A stretch of DNA of 64,000 nucleotides, taken from positions 3,047,501 through 3,111,500 of the forward strand of contig NZ_CP046266.1 in assembly GCF_009720625.1 (NCBI RefSeq), given 5' to 3'. This document shows positions 1-9,313 of the stretch, one piece after another. The stretch's first letter is position 1, and each line of letters opens with the position of its first letter. Source of the stretch: Metabacillus sediminilitoris (GTDB lineage: Bacteria > Bacillota > Bacilli > Bacillales > Bacillaceae). The translations under genes and the position numbers were made by a program. The notes beneath the pieces are model-generated. The model was given only the letters and a program-made list of their open reading frames with translations, searched no databases and was not told where the DNA came from.

Positions 1-418
1 CCATACCGAGTAATTTAATAAATTCATTTCCTTTAAACCATTGGCTTAAAATTAAAACTAAATTCACCCAAATCGTCGCATCACCTGTTCCGACTATTAA
101 TCTTGCAAAAAGGAGAAAGGACTCATTAGGTGCAAGACTATAAATTATTGTACCTAAACCAGTAAGGAATGTGCCTACAATAAGAAAGAAATTTGGACCA
201 TAACGATCAGACAAAATTCCGATCGGAACTTGCAAACCTGCATATGCAAAAAATTGTATACTTGTTAATAAACCAATAGTTGCTGCAGTAACGTTGAAAT
301 CTTTCATCAATTGGTCAGAAATTAATCCCGGTGCAGTTCTTTGGCTTACAATAATAAAATATGTGAACAATACTGTGGCAAAAACAACCCATCTGTATTT
401 GCTATTTTGTTTATCCAT
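1..418 (-). CDS. MFS transporter, N-terminal part (cut by window edge)
   Basis: Reading from ATG at 418 toward position 1 gives about 139 residues of a membrane transporter that runs off the window. It starts MDKQNSKYRWVVFATVLF, and the loop between membrane segments 2 and 3 reads GILSDRYGPN, the MFS motif A pattern (G-x-x-x-D-R-x-G). Four hydrophobic segments are visible. An AGGAGTG-type ribosome binding site precedes the ATG. The substrate cannot be told from this half; the family is the major facilitator superfamily, inner membrane, proton-coupled uptake or efflux. No frameshift in the visible part. Confidence 0.8.
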   Translation of the reverse strand, partial: MDKQNSKYRWVVFATVLFTYFIIVSQRTAPGLISDQLMKDFNVTAATIGLLTSIQFFAYAGLQVPIGILSDRYGPNFFLIVGTFLTGLGTIIYSLAPNESFLLFARLIVGTGDATIWVNLVLILSQWFKGNEFIKLLGM

Positions 419-612
419 CTGTCTGCACTCCTGTTCCATAAGTATCGATTCTTATTATACTCTTTATTAACATAGATGAATTTATTATTTAGGAAGGAGG
501 GCAGAAAAATTCCTTTATTTTCAGGACACCTAAACTAAATTAAAAAAGTGTTTTTAATTAACTTGAACCAATATACAATCCTTCTATTAAATATCACCCA
601 TCAACAGCTGAT

Positions 613-846
613 TTATGATGCTGAAAACTTATTTTGATTTCGCATCTCATTCAGATCATCGTTTAATATTGTGATTTTCTCATCTATATATTTTTTTATC
701 AACAAATCTAACTTAATTGAATAATTAATATAATCTCTATTAACTGGACCTTTTTTCGAATACAATTCGTTTACAGTTGTTTTTAGATTATATATTTCCA
801 ATAATAGATTCATGTTTTCACTTTGAACATGATCAATTGCTTTCAT
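613..846 (-). CDS. Spo0E-like sporulation regulatory protein
   Basis: A 77-residue protein. The start at 846 is chosen because GAGGTG lies 7 nt upstream; an ATG 15 nt earlier overlaps that site. Residues about 40-60 contain SIKLDLLIKKY, which fits the Spo0E family signature (S-x-x-L-D-x-x-I-x-x-Y), preceded by a helix and a short turn with G and P. Family members dephosphorylate Spo0A~P and delay sporulation. It stands alone next to an MFS gene on the same strand. The signature is slightly degenerate (usual SQELD reads SIKLD), so activity is inferred only. Confidence 0.6.
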   Translation of the reverse strand: MKAIDHVQSENMNLLLEIYNLKTTVNELYSKKGPVNRDYINYSIKLDLLIKKYIDEKITILNDDLNEMRNQNKFSAS

Positions 847-1617
847 CTTTGTACACCTCATAAGCTTTCATATTTGATTTTGAAAATGATGATTTGACTT
901 GATAATTAAATTCACTGATGTACATATCAATTCTTCCAAAACCTATACGATAGTAACATAGTCAAATTTTTGTGAGAATATGATGAGGAAAAGTAAAAAA
1001 ATTTAGAAAAATCTTGCGGATTATTAATATAATTCTTTATTTTTATAGTTAGTAGATAAAATTAGAGTTTATGTTGAAAATTAAAGCCTTTAATTTCTTC
1101 TTTTATTTTTATTAATAAATATTATTTTATTTCTATAGTAATGAATATAAAAATAAAAATCTTCAGAATAGTGAACTATTTTATCAATTCCCTCCCGACA
1201 TGATTATCATACTTAATTAAACGTTTGTTTAAAAATCGAATAAATAGTCTTTCATCATTGAAACGACATATCAATAATAAAAATTTAATTAACATTTTAA
1301 TAGAAGTAATAACTTAGACTCGAATTCTTTCCTTTACTGCAGAAAAAGGTCAGTTTACGCGCTTACCCAGGAAATTTAATTCCTTATAGATGCGATTTAT
1401 ATGTGTTTTCACATGAACCAAAACTATAAAACCTGAGCATGAGTTCAGCCCCCTCATTCATTTCACTTAACAACTGAACAGGAGATGTGGTTACTTTTGT
1501 TGTATGTTATTATGATTTAATTATATTGTCTTATTTCTTAATATTTTTGTAATGGAGCTATCATGTATTTTATGTATGATTATCTACATAACACAATGTA
1601 AGGAGTAAATTCACATC
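847..1617. other. Gene-free AT-rich stretch
   Basis: About 770 bases with no open frame that has a ribosome binding site and no recognisable protein fragment. Very AT-rich. I see no convincing RNA or repeat here. Confidence 0.5.
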
Positions 1618-1719
1618 ATGAAAGTACTAAAATCTATTGTATGCTTTTTTCGCAGATATCATAAATACGATTATTTCACTGAAAAATGTATTGATTGTGG
1701 TAGAAAAAAACATGCTTAA
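1618..1719 (+). CDS. Small protein with a Cys-x2-Cys knuckle, 33 aa
   Basis: ATG at 1618 preceded by AAGGAG at a rather long spacing of 12 nt. The product is basic and aromatic and ends EKCIDCGRKKHA, one half of a zinc-ribbon-like knuckle. I do not recognise the family. It could be a genuine small protein or the tail of a lost gene; a 77-codon frame overlaps on the other strand but has no ribosome binding site. Confidence 0.3.
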   Translation: MKVLKSIVCFFRRYHKYDYFTEKCIDCGRKKHA

Positions 1720-1873
1720 ATCCTTCTTCATTTTGTAATTGAACCAGGGATTATCCACATAATAAGGAGTTCTTAGCTGAAGACTTTTTTTATGTGTTTT
1801 TTTAAAGATAAAATTTATGATATGGTGCTCACCATCTATAGTTGGATAATTGTGACTCAATTTATTTTAGCTG

Positions 1874-2032
1874 TCATTCTCTGAAATTCTGCTGAACTGC
1901 TTGATCAAGGTCTATATTGGATATGTTGTCGTCCAATGAAATTTCCCACTCTTCTAGTAAATGGTGAATGCAAAAGGGCCAATGATGATTCTTCAAATCG
2001 TATAGAGTCCAGATAAAGTCTTTCACAATCAT
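1874..2032 (-). CDS. Small hypothetical protein next to phage replication genes, 52 aa
   Basis: Start at 2032 chosen because GAGGTG sits 7 nt upstream (GAGGTGTTATCACATG); a GTG further up lacks this spacing. The product is acidic at its C-terminus and rich in His and Trp (LKNHHWPF). It follows the ruined DnaB-like helicase gene in the same direction, as small accessory genes do in phage replication modules. Function not recognised. Confidence 0.45.
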   Translation of the reverse strand: MIVKDFIWTLYDLKNHHWPFCIHHLLEEWEISLDDNISNIDLDQAVQQNFRE

Positions 2033-2086
2033 GTGATAACACCTCGATATGAGAATTTTTTTCACCTTGGGTCATTGTTTTTTAGG

Positions 2087-3206
2087 TTATTCAAGGATAA
2101 GTCTTTGTTGCTCCTCAATCTTTCCTGTATACTCGTTGTGATTCACTGCGATGGTTCCATCTAGACCATTTCGGAATTTCAAAACAATGATTTCTAGTGT
2201 TTGATTCTGAGAGTCCTTGTCATAATACGCTTCACGATACAAGAACAAAATGTCATCGGCGTCCTGTTCAACACTGCCTGATTCTCGGATATCTGACATC
2301 ATCGGCCGTTTATTGGCTCTTGATTCCACCGATCGATTTAGCTGCACAAAACATTGACTGGACAATGAAAATCCTTTGCCATCGTATTGAGAGATTTCGA
2401 TATTTCAGTAACCTGTAAATGGGAATTCCCTCCGTAAAGCTCACCAGAACGGATGAGTGTTAAGTAATCGATATAAAGAATTGGTTTTTTGTTTGGAAAT
2501 TGATTCATCAATTTTCGCGTTTTTGCTCTCATCTCAGCAACCGTTTGTTCAGCACATCAAAAATTTGCATATGCGTTTCATTGAGATCATCAATCACATC
2601 CGACCATTTATTCTGTTGATTTATTTAGCATTCTTTTCGGGTCCCGCATTTTTCTACGGTTATAGCCCCCTGTCGAAGCAATTAATCGTTTGGTGATCAG
2701 CTTTTCAGGCATTTCCAAGGAAAAGACGAGCGGCAAATATCCAGCCCAACCGGACACCTTTGCAAAATGAAGCATGACGTCGGTTTTTCCCATCTATGGT
2801 CTTGCGGCTAGGATTGTCACTTCCCCATCCTGAAAACCTCCTGTCACTTCGTCGAGCTTTTTGATACCTGTTGTTGCACTTTTTAAGATTGTTTGATCTT
2901 CCCAGGGTGCCTCATAGATAGCTGACAATGCTTGTTGTATGGACATATGATCATCCATCTTCATTTGGTTAATGTTATCCAATTCAGTAATGACTTTCGT
3001 GATTTCCCAATCATTCACAGCTGCAACTCTTAAAATGATTTTCTTTTCCCGTTCCTTACAAAGATCGAGAACGAGCTTTCCACCATTCTTCGCATTAATT
3101 CTTTATGCCTTGTTCCTTCCAGATGCTGGGGTTGTATAACGGTATCCTTGAGCAGGTACTCTGCCTTCATCAAGGTACCAAGGAACGCTTTTTCGGCAAT
3201 ACTCAC
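2087..3206 (-). pseudogene. Phage DnaB-like replicative helicase, pseudogene
   Basis: Conceptual joining of frames gives a DnaB-family helicase: an N-terminal start SIAEKAFLGTLMKAEYLL, the RecA-type core entry TGIKKLDEVTGGFQDGE, the Walker A region, FSLEM (typical SLEM motif), YIDYL, and the C-terminal [15 protein letters not shown]. It is broken at least four times: a frameshift near 3080, an in-frame TAG exactly where Walker A should read R-P-S-M-G-K-T (near 2795), further frameshifts around 2620-2560, and one near 2360. Its GTG start (3204-3206) overlaps the stop of the upstream initiator gene, the usual coupling in such phage pairs. No functional helicase can be made. Confidence 0.85.
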
Positions 3207-4138
3207 CAATCCTCACCTGCTGATAGATCAAGGTTAACTTCATCTGGAATTGCTCTTCCAGCAGGAAATGATTCGGTTGAATGCTTATTCTTAGGAACGG
3301 ACTTTTGGTTCTCATGATAAGAGTCAATTTCGCGGGCTGTCAGTAATGATTCATTTTCCCAGTTTTTCAGAATCCCCACGACATAATTAAGCTTTCGCTT
3401 GTTATTCGCACAGGCAATCGCCATCGCTTTTAAGATGACTTCTTTTGGCTGTAAAAAGCTAGAATTCTCTAACCAGGATAACAGCTGCTGTTTGCCATTC
3501 ATGTTTGAAAGACCAAATCCATTGTGATCCCAAAACTCAACAATTTCTTTCACATCTTGTGTTTGATCCTCTATTTCTAGATTGTTCTCTACACTTGGTT
3601 GTTGTCTAAGTACCTTATCACCAGGTATAAAAGGATCGTCAACTTCATCACTCTCATTATCTGGATATGTATCATCATCAGCTTGATGGCTAATTTCCTT
3701 CTCTACATCATGTTTACAAAAAGATTCATATAGACTGCGAATTTCCTCTTTCGTAATGGCTTCGGCAACGTATGAAATAAGCGAAGTATCCTCGACATCT
3801 TTTAATTCCGTTTTCATACAATCCATAACAGGCTTCCCGCCCTTCTGCAGGTTATCTTTCCCCCAGTTTTTAATCGCGAGTTCTCTTGTGATCGGATTGT
3901 AACGAATCAGTTTGTGATGTTCAATGAATCGTTCCATTAATGATTGAACAGTCTCAATCGAATACCCCAAATCAAATGCCATTTGTTTCTTCGTCATTCG
4001 ATAGATTCCAATTTGAGTTGTATTTGAATTTGTAAGAAGATAAAGGTAAAAATACTTATCCTCAGGGGTCATCTCTTCTAAAGCAATCGGATTCTTCCAA
4101 AAATCAGTACGCACCATACGATATTTTGCCATTTTCAA
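3203..4138 (-). CDS. DnaD-like phage replication initiation protein
   Basis: A 311-residue protein, apparently intact. The N-terminal third (RTDFWKNPIALEEMTPEDK, then a winged-helix-like region to about residue 95) matches the start of many Gram-positive phage initiators. The C-terminal region around residues 200-275 (EIVEFWDHNGFGLS through LNYVVGILKNW) is a DnaD/DnaB2-type domain. Such proteins load the DnaB-like helicase, here encoded directly downstream with a 4-bp overlap but broken. The start is a TTG with AAAGGA 6 nt upstream; an ATG two codons later is an alternative. With its helicase dead, this is probably a relic of a lost prophage. Confidence 0.75.
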   Translation of the reverse strand: MKMAKYRMVRTDFWKNPIALEEMTPEDKYFYLYLLTNSNTTQIGIYRMTKKQMAFDLGYSIETVQSLMERFIEHHKLIRYNPITRELAIKNWGKDNLQKGGKPVMDCMKTELKDVEDTSLISYVAEAITKEEIRSLYESFCKHDVEKEISHQADDDTYPDNESDEVDDPFIPGDKVLRQQPSVENNLEIEDQTQDVKEIVEFWDHNGFGLSNMNGKQQLLSWLENSSFLQPKEVILKAMAIACANNKRKLNYVVGILKNWENESLLTAREIDSYHENQKSVPKNKHSTESFPAGRAIPDEVNLDLSAGEDW

Positions 4139-4302
4139 CCACTATCCTTTCATCTTAGAAAATTCTTTTCATGGACTATATAGGGAAAATGAGACGAAAA
4201 GTAGCGGATTGAAATGTGAACATTTTGTGACAACACTATTCTGTGTTACTATTAATCTCCTGTTAAGCAAAAAAAGATTTGGTTGATGTACTCATTTTCA
4301 AA

Positions 4303-4338
4303 ATAAAAAACGTTCCTCACAATGTGTAAGAAACGTTT
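4303..4338 (-). terminator. Rho-independent terminator
   Basis: A 12-bp stem with one mismatch (AACGTTCCTCAC at 4309-4320 against 4326-4337), 5-nt loop, followed on the minus strand by a T-rich run. It would end minus-strand transcripts coming from 4354-4530 and insulates the initiator gene below. Confidence 0.7.
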
Positions 4339-4353
4339 GATTTCTAAATTCAG

Positions 4354-4530
4354 TTACGGTTGGACATTCCAAAAGGGAACAACTACTACTTTCACATCGA
4401 TTGTTTTTTGTATATGTGATTGACCCTCTACTTCTTGATTATTCTCTATACTTGGGTTAAAAGCTTTTTCTTTTTGTTGTTGTTTTTCTTTTTGTTTTTC
4501 TTTTTGCCCACGTATCGTAGAACGACGCAT
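4354..4530 (-). CDS. Small Lys/Gln-rich protein, possibly truncated
   Basis: An open frame of 58 codons with a repetitive K-E-K-Q middle and a C-terminus ending VVVVPFWNVQP, followed 13 nt later by a good terminator. No ribosome binding site stands before the ATG at 4530. The frame stays open upstream to about 4562, so the real start may have been lost by a frameshift. No family recognised. Confidence 0.3.
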   Translation of the reverse strand: MRRSTIRGQKEKQKEKQQQKEKAFNPSIENNQEVEGQSHIQKTIDVKVVVVPFWNVQP

Positions 4531-4838
4531 GAAAGGATTAACTACTTCAACACATTCGGTTTCTGGATTCTGTCATTTTATCCTATTTTATATCTCGCCT
4601 ATCCCCACACGCTTTTCTTTCCATTCTGAATACTCTTTTTAAATGTATAGACACGCAAACTTCGCTATCCCAATCATATTCTTTGAAAAGTGAAAGCTTG
4701 ATTCGGATGGAAGAATCATCAAAAGATGAATTTGAGCTTTTGGACGCTTCATATATCTGCTTTTGATTAACAAACTCTAAAGTATGTTAAATTAATTTAT
4801 TATCTAAAAGATTTTTTGTCCACTATACATGTAGTTCC

Positions 4839-4961
4839 TTAGTAAAATAGATACTCACTTAATAGCAACGATAAAAATCCCACAAATACGACGTATGGTG
4901 AACCTAATTCTGAAATAAATAATCCACCTACAGCCGCACCAATTGTTGTTCCTAAGTTCAA
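4839..4961 (-). pseudogene. MFS transporter C-terminal fragment
   Basis: Forty codons ending in TAA read NLGTTIGAAVGGLFISELG and then two hydrophobic stretches, the pattern of the last part of an AraJ/Bcr-like drug-efflux MFS protein. The frame is closed by a TAG right before it, and no earlier part of the gene is present. A relic. Confidence 0.55.
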
Positions 4962-5234
4962 CTATCCTTCCCTATTGTTTATGTGAAACCTTTTCAATCA
5001 AATCGGATTTGAATTCAATTTTGGTTCTTTGTTAAATGAAAAAAGCACATCTCTTATTATAGAAATGCGCCCTTAAATTGAGCAATACTCTGTTTTATAA
5101 CTGATTGAAAAGAAAATTATTGATTATCTTCTTTTATCAGGGTATTTAAGAAAGCTCTAAGGGGCCTTCATACAAATCATCATAAAAAGTTCTTTTCTGC
5201 ATTAAAAAAGTAATTTCCAAGTGAAGATTATTAT

Positions 5235-5704
5235 TCAATGCTTTTTAATTAAAACGTTATTTCTATTCTCGAAAAGATATTGGAACCAATATAATAAAAA
5301 TGCCTTTGAAAAGAAATAAAGGAAAAATTGGAAATTATTAAAACGAACTAGGGTATAATATTTTACTTTTTTCGCTAACATTGAGTATGGAAATGCAAAG
5401 AAAGCATCTACTAATGCATTGATAAAAATAAACTTTTTAAAATTACCGTATGCTATCTTAAGAGTCCACAATGAGATAAAAATAAACGGACCAGAATTAA
5501 AAGGTAATTCACCAAATAAAAAGGAGTTTGGCTTATTGTAAAAAACCCACCATTTACGTTTTTTTCCAGTTCACGCATGAATTACTTCTATAACAACAAT
5601 TATGAGTGTTGCAGGAAAAAATCTTATTACGAATACCTAGAATGGGTAATGACAACCACGATAGTACCACCATTAGGATATCACCATTGATTTTTTAATG
5701 ACAT
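5235..5704 (-). pseudogene. Conserved Bacillus-type membrane protein, multiply frameshifted
   Basis: Pieces in different frames join into one membrane protein: start ATG at 5704 after a GAGG site, then LSWLSLPILGIRNK, FFPATLIIVVIEVIHA, KKRKWWVFYNKPNSFLFGEL and finally an open frame of about 108 codons ending at 5235. At least three shifts are needed. One falls in an A7 run near 5560 on the minus strand, where eight A would restore the frame. The layout (several membrane helices, KRKWW, GELPF) matches a family of unknown function common in Bacillus. Confidence 0.6.
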
Positions 5705-5738
5705 ATTAAAAACCTCACTTTTTTATTAGGGTTCTAGT

Positions 5739-5843
5739 ATGGCAAATATACATGATATTAAAGAGTTTGTAATTAAAGATATCCCAAAAGATCAAATAAT
5801 ACTGAATATATACAAATTGAATAACACAGCTTTTTATTTTTAA
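5739..5843 (+). CDS. Possible 34-aa small protein
   Basis: ATG at 5739 with a weak TTAGGG site 7 nt upstream; 34 codons, hydrophilic start and aromatic end. No family recognised and no partner gene. It may equally be noise in a decaying region. Confidence 0.2.
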   Translation: MANIHDIKEFVIKDIPKDQIILNIYKLNNTAFYF

Positions 5844-6127
5844 ACTAAATGGCCCTAAAATAAAAAATAAGCGCTTATTCCAGGATAGCGCCCAATTGTA
5901 TAAGATAATTTATGTTGTCTTATTGAATAAAAAAACACCAGTTCGTATTATTAAGTCATCCAGATATTTCTAGCGGCTGACTATCAATTTTTCATTTTTT
6001 ACGAAATCGAGAATTTAAAAAGCCCCTTTCGAATACCAATCTAATAATAAACCACAACATATATTATTATATTTTATTACTCTTACTCATAAAGAATAAG
6101 TAGAAAAAATATAAGGGGCTAGATTTA

Positions 6128-6838
6128 ATGAGAACAAGATACAGAAGATGGTCAGAATATCCTTACCAAGGAGAGCAAACCCCACCAAAAGCTTATCCAG
6201 CGCCAGCGTATTTTCCAATGTTTTTTATTATTAGACAAAGAAACAATGAATTCCTAGATCCCTTTCGGCAGCGTATTAATTGGCAAATTAAAAATCCTAT
6301 TGAGGTTGATTGGGGAAAAGAGTTAACTATTGTAGAACAAACATTATCATCCATAAAGCCTCAACAAATACACATCGCACAATACTGGGGGACGGTCGAA
6401 GCAACTCAGAATATGACTCCTATGATTTTCAGTTTAGCCAAAAAATATAGACTAGGATCACCGCATATTGCCAGAGCACTCGGATATTTTCACGCTGCTG
6501 TTAATGATGCCTTTGTTATGTCGTGGTATTTTAAATATCTTTGGGATGTGGCACGTCCAAATCAATATGGCAGAAACCTATCTACTGTGTTAACTACACC
6601 GCGTTTTCCATCCTACCCTTCTTCACACGCCACTGTTGCAGGATGTGCAGAATCGGTATTAAGTTATTTCTTTCCACCAGAAGCATCAGAAATAAAAAAC
6701 ACAATGGAAGAATGCGCAATATCACGCTTGTACGCTGGCGTACATTTTAAAGTAGATAATGATGAAGGGTTGAGATTAGGCAGGCAAATCGGGGGTATGG
6801 TTGTATGTTTATTGAAGGTACAAAATCTCATTCGATAG
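6128..6838 (+). CDS. PAP2 / vanadium-haloperoxidase-related phosphatase
   Basis: A 236-residue protein with the three PAP2/haloperoxidase active-site motifs: KYLWDVARP near residues 135-143 (K-x6-R-P), PSYPSSHA near 162-169 (the P-S-x-H element), and SRLYAGVHFKVD near 200-211 (S-R-x5-H-x3-D). Members either hydrolyse phosphate esters or bind vanadate and halogenate; the sequence alone does not decide. There is no signal peptide and no obvious set of membrane helices, which favours the soluble haloperoxidase-like branch. Start ATG follows AAGGGG. Monocistronic; flanked by decaying DNA but itself intact. Confidence 0.8.
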   Translation: MRTRYRRWSEYPYQGEQTPPKAYPAPAYFPMFFIIRQRNNEFLDPFRQRINWQIKNPIEVDWGKELTIVEQTLSSIKPQQIHIAQYWGTVEATQNMTPMIFSLAKKYRLGSPHIARALGYFHAAVNDAFVMSWYFKYLWDVARPNQYGRNLSTVLTTPRFPSYPSSHATVAGCAESVLSYFFPPEASEIKNTMEECAISRLYAGVHFKVDNDEGLRLGRQIGGMVVCLLKVQNLIR

Positions 6839-7238
6839 TATAAAAAACTCTGTAATTTAGGTTTTATTTGTTAAATGATAATGAACCTAAAACAGCTAAT
6901 AAAAAACTTAAATTAAAATAAAATGATGTAGTTTTAGCTTCATTTAAAGGGGTTGTTCAACAATCTGGCCAGATTATTAAATAATATTGTTGGTATATAA
7001 GGAATAAAACACAAAAATCCTGTATAAATCAATACAGGATTTCGATCAAACTTTTATTATAATTTATCATTTTTTAAAACCCTAAGCCTCTTTTATAAAT
7101 GAGAAAACTTAATTTTATATCTAGGCAACCTAATCTCTTTTATTTCCCGAATTGAAACCAGATTGCATTGCATTTCAGTTCAATCTATTAGAACAATTGG
7201 CAATAAATATAGATCTGCTAAATACTTAGAATAAATGA
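6839..7238. other. Intergenic region between convergent genes
   Basis: Four hundred bases without a supported gene. It contains a 14-bp palindrome near 6962-6975 and the hairpin listed at 7015-7042; otherwise nothing recognised. Confidence 0.5.
7015..7042 (-). terminator. Hairpin terminator
   Basis: A perfect 11-bp stem (AAATCCTGTAT and its complement) with 6-nt loop. T-rich sequence follows on the minus strand, so it suits the 7239-7448 gene, though 200 nt away. Confidence 0.6.
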
Positions 7239-7448
7239 TTATTCAAGAAGATGTAAACCATGTTGTTGAATCCTATTTTTGATTTTTTCATGACCAACCT
7301 GAGTTTCGTCGTATATAATCTTTACTTCACCATCATCGATATCCACCAAAGCTCTATCAATGCCATTCATTTGCATAAGAATAGTTTCTAAAGTTTGAAT
7401 CGGTTGCTCTTTTGTTGCTTCTTTAATAAAAAGTGTTATTTCCTGCAA
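7239..7448 (-). CDS. HMA-fold (metal-chaperone-like) small protein lacking CxxC
   Basis: A 69-residue protein with the length and beta-alpha-beta-beta-alpha-beta spacing of heavy-metal-associated domains (ITLFIKE, then ILMQMNGIDRALVDIDDGEVKIIYDE, then RIQQHGLHL). The loop where copper chaperones carry C-x-x-C reads EATKEQ, with no cysteine anywhere. It therefore probably does not bind copper in the usual way. A purine-rich site precedes the start. Similar Cys-less HMA proteins occur in Bacillus; role unknown. Confidence 0.6.
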   Translation of the reverse strand: MQEITLFIKEATKEQPIQTLETILMQMNGIDRALVDIDDGEVKIIYDETQVGHEKIKNRIQQHGLHLLE

Positions 7449-7766
7449 TTTTGTCCCTTCCTTCCAAACGTTTTTTCTTTGAGATTCATGACTACAATAC
7501 TCTTGTTTTATGTTACCCTTTATTTTAAGAAGTATTTATATATCGTTGATAAAGCAATGTTCGTACATGCTCAAGTAAGCTTGATGAGTAGTATAAAAAA
7601 GTGAGGGGGATGCAATCTTTTATCAAATTAGACTTGGCCCAATAACGAAAAAGACCAGTTCCTAAAAAAACGTGACCTTTTCTTGAATAAGCAAGAAGTT
7701 CCTATTTAGCTGGTATTTTGAAAGATCATTTATGTTTTCTTTTTAAAGAAAGGATATTGATACTTA
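7449..7766. other. Gene-free stretch
   Basis: About 318 bases between two minus-strand genes. No open frame with a ribosome binding site; I see nothing specific. Confidence 0.5.
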
Positions 7767-8276
7767 TTAATCTCTTATTTCCATTACCAAAGTATCAAAT
7801 AATTTACCATCAATATAAACCAAAAGTGCCCATTTCCCTGCTTCTGGTAGTACGACATTCGAAGGCATACTTCCATCAGCTCCGTTAACTTTACCACCGA
7901 CACCATTCCTAGCCCATACTCCATCACTTAAAACTGGATGTATATTGGAAGTGCTTTGGTTATAACCAACGACTGTCATCTCCCCTTTATCAATCCCCCA
8001 AAAGTGCCACAACCACTTTTCCACTTCATTTGGTTTTAATTCTGGTCCTATTATGCCAAGTTTATTTTTGTTTCCAACCATATCACTTCGTGTACCTGTG
8101 TCAAATTCGGTAACTGTTCTATCCCAATCTACTTTTTCAAAGTCTTTTTCCGTTACAAAACTTGGAATATCTTTAGGTAAATTTATGGAACTGCTTTTAT
8201 TATCAACCTTGGTTGAATCACAACCGGTAATAACTATAAAAAAGAATAAAGTTAAAAATATGTACATATTCCTCAC
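7767..8276 (-). CDS. Putative lipoprotein with DUF-type extracellular domain
   Basis: Start GTG at 8276 is chosen because AGGAGG lies 6 nt upstream. The product (169 aa) begins MRNMYIFLTLFFFIVITGC, a short signal peptide ending in a lipobox, so Cys19 should be lipidated and the protein anchored outside the membrane. The mature part is acidic with WLWHFWG and a beta-rich C-terminus (GKWALLVYIDGKLFDTLVMEI) resembling domains of uncharacterised Bacillus lipoproteins. Monocistronic. No enzyme motif seen. Confidence 0.7.
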   Translation of the reverse strand: MRNMYIFLTLFFFIVITGCDSTKVDNKSSSINLPKDIPSFVTEKDFEKVDWDRTVTEFDTGTRSDMVGNKNKLGIIGPELKPNEVEKWLWHFWGIDKGEMTVVGYNQSTSNIHPVLSDGVWARNGVGGKVNGADGSMPSNVVLPEAGKWALLVYIDGKLFDTLVMEIRD

Positions 8277-8455
8277 AAAATTCCTCCTGTTGTTTTGGAC
8301 ATTACTGTATATTTCGTTAGATTGTATAAATTCCCCTTTAATTTCATTCAACCTTTACCGATACTTGAAGTAGAAAAGTGCGAATCGTTTGGATTAAGGA
8401 ATCGCGCCCTATGCTGGAATACCGGATTCTGTTATCAGGTATATGAAGATGAAGC

Positions 8456-9313
8456 TTAGTATAGCTCACCTTTTGTTAATATAATTGCTTTTCCGCCTAC
8501 CATAACTCTTGGATTATTTTTATTAATTAATTTTGTAATGATAGAAGAAGGTCTGCCCATACTATACCCTTGAAGGAAAGAGTACTCTTGATTAAATTTA
8601 TTTAATACGTGGTAATTAAAAAGATAATATGTTAAGGCCCCATTCGAAGTACCTGTCGCGGCTTCCTCATCAATACCATAGAGTGGGCAAAAGTTTCTAC
8701 TCTCTGCTATTCCTTCTTTTGTGTCAAGTGTAAATGCATGGACTCCTCCCACTAAATTATTCCTTGTATATTCAGCAAGTACTTTAAAATCAGGATTTAG
8801 AGCATACAAAGCATCCTTCGTTTTTATTGGAAGCATGATATCCCAAAGACCAGTGCTTGCAGCTTGAGGAACTAGATTGAAGTTTATATTTCCTATTTGG
8901 CTTTTATCAATTTTAAAAAGGTCAGATAAATAATCATAATCATCAAATATTTTTCCTAGCTTTGGTTCAGCTTGCTCCATCATTATAAATGATTGATTCA
9001 GCTCAACAGAAAGTGTACCAGCAAGTGTTTTCATAAAATATGTATTATTATCTTCAACTGCATAGCTGTCCAATAGGGCCTTGAAGGATGCAATGGTAGC
9101 ATGTCCACAAAGTCCAACCTGTGAAGTTGGTGTGAAAAACTTTATTTCAAAATTTTTATTGTCTATTTTTTTGATAAATGCTGTTTCTGAAAAGCGAACT
9201 TCTGCAGCAAATTTCTGCATAAACTCTTCGTCTAAATTTTCATGGATTACTACGCCTGCTGGATTCCCGCCAAATTTTGTTTCTGTAAATGCATCAATTA
9301 CATAATATAACAA
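8456..9313 (-). CDS. PhzF-family isomerase/epimerase-like protein
   Basis: Start TTG at 9313 after GGAGAG gives MLYYVIDAFTETKFGGNPAG, the typical PhzF N-terminus (D-x-F-x3-x-F-x-G-N-P-x-x-V), where the following Glu (FSETAFI, about residue 45) is the family's catalytic acid. VGLCGHATIAS (about 67-77) and EEAATGTSNGAL (about 210) are further hallmarks. Members are pseudo-dimeric and catalyse proton shifts in small-molecule metabolism; the substrate here is unknown. Length (285 aa) is normal. No partner genes. Confidence 0.85.
   Translation of the reverse strand: MLYYVIDAFTETKFGGNPAGVVIHENLDEEFMQKFAAEVRFSETAFIKKIDNKNFEIKFFTPTSQVGLCGHATIASFKALLDSYAVEDNNTYFMKTLAGTLSVELNQSFIMMEQAEPKLGKIFDDYDYLSDLFKIDKSQIGNINFNLVPQAASTGLWDIMLPIKTKDALYALNPDFKVLAEYTRNNLVGGVHAFTLDTKEGIAESRNFCPLYGIDEEAATGTSNGALTYYLFNYHVLNKFNQEYSFLQGYSMGRPSSIITKLINKNNPRVMVGGKAIILTKGELY

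Noticed and set aside
1627-1860. 77-codon minus-strand frame starting with TTG
   Set aside because: No ribosome binding site, overlaps the plus-strand small gene that has one, and no family resemblance.
4420-4629. Plus-strand frame rich in Phe and Leu
   Set aside because: It is the reverse of a Lys/Gln-rich stretch; the run of F and L comes from T-rich DNA.
6962-6975. 14-bp palindrome as an operator
   Set aside because: Isolated, no gene start near it, short enough to occur by chance in AT-rich DNA.
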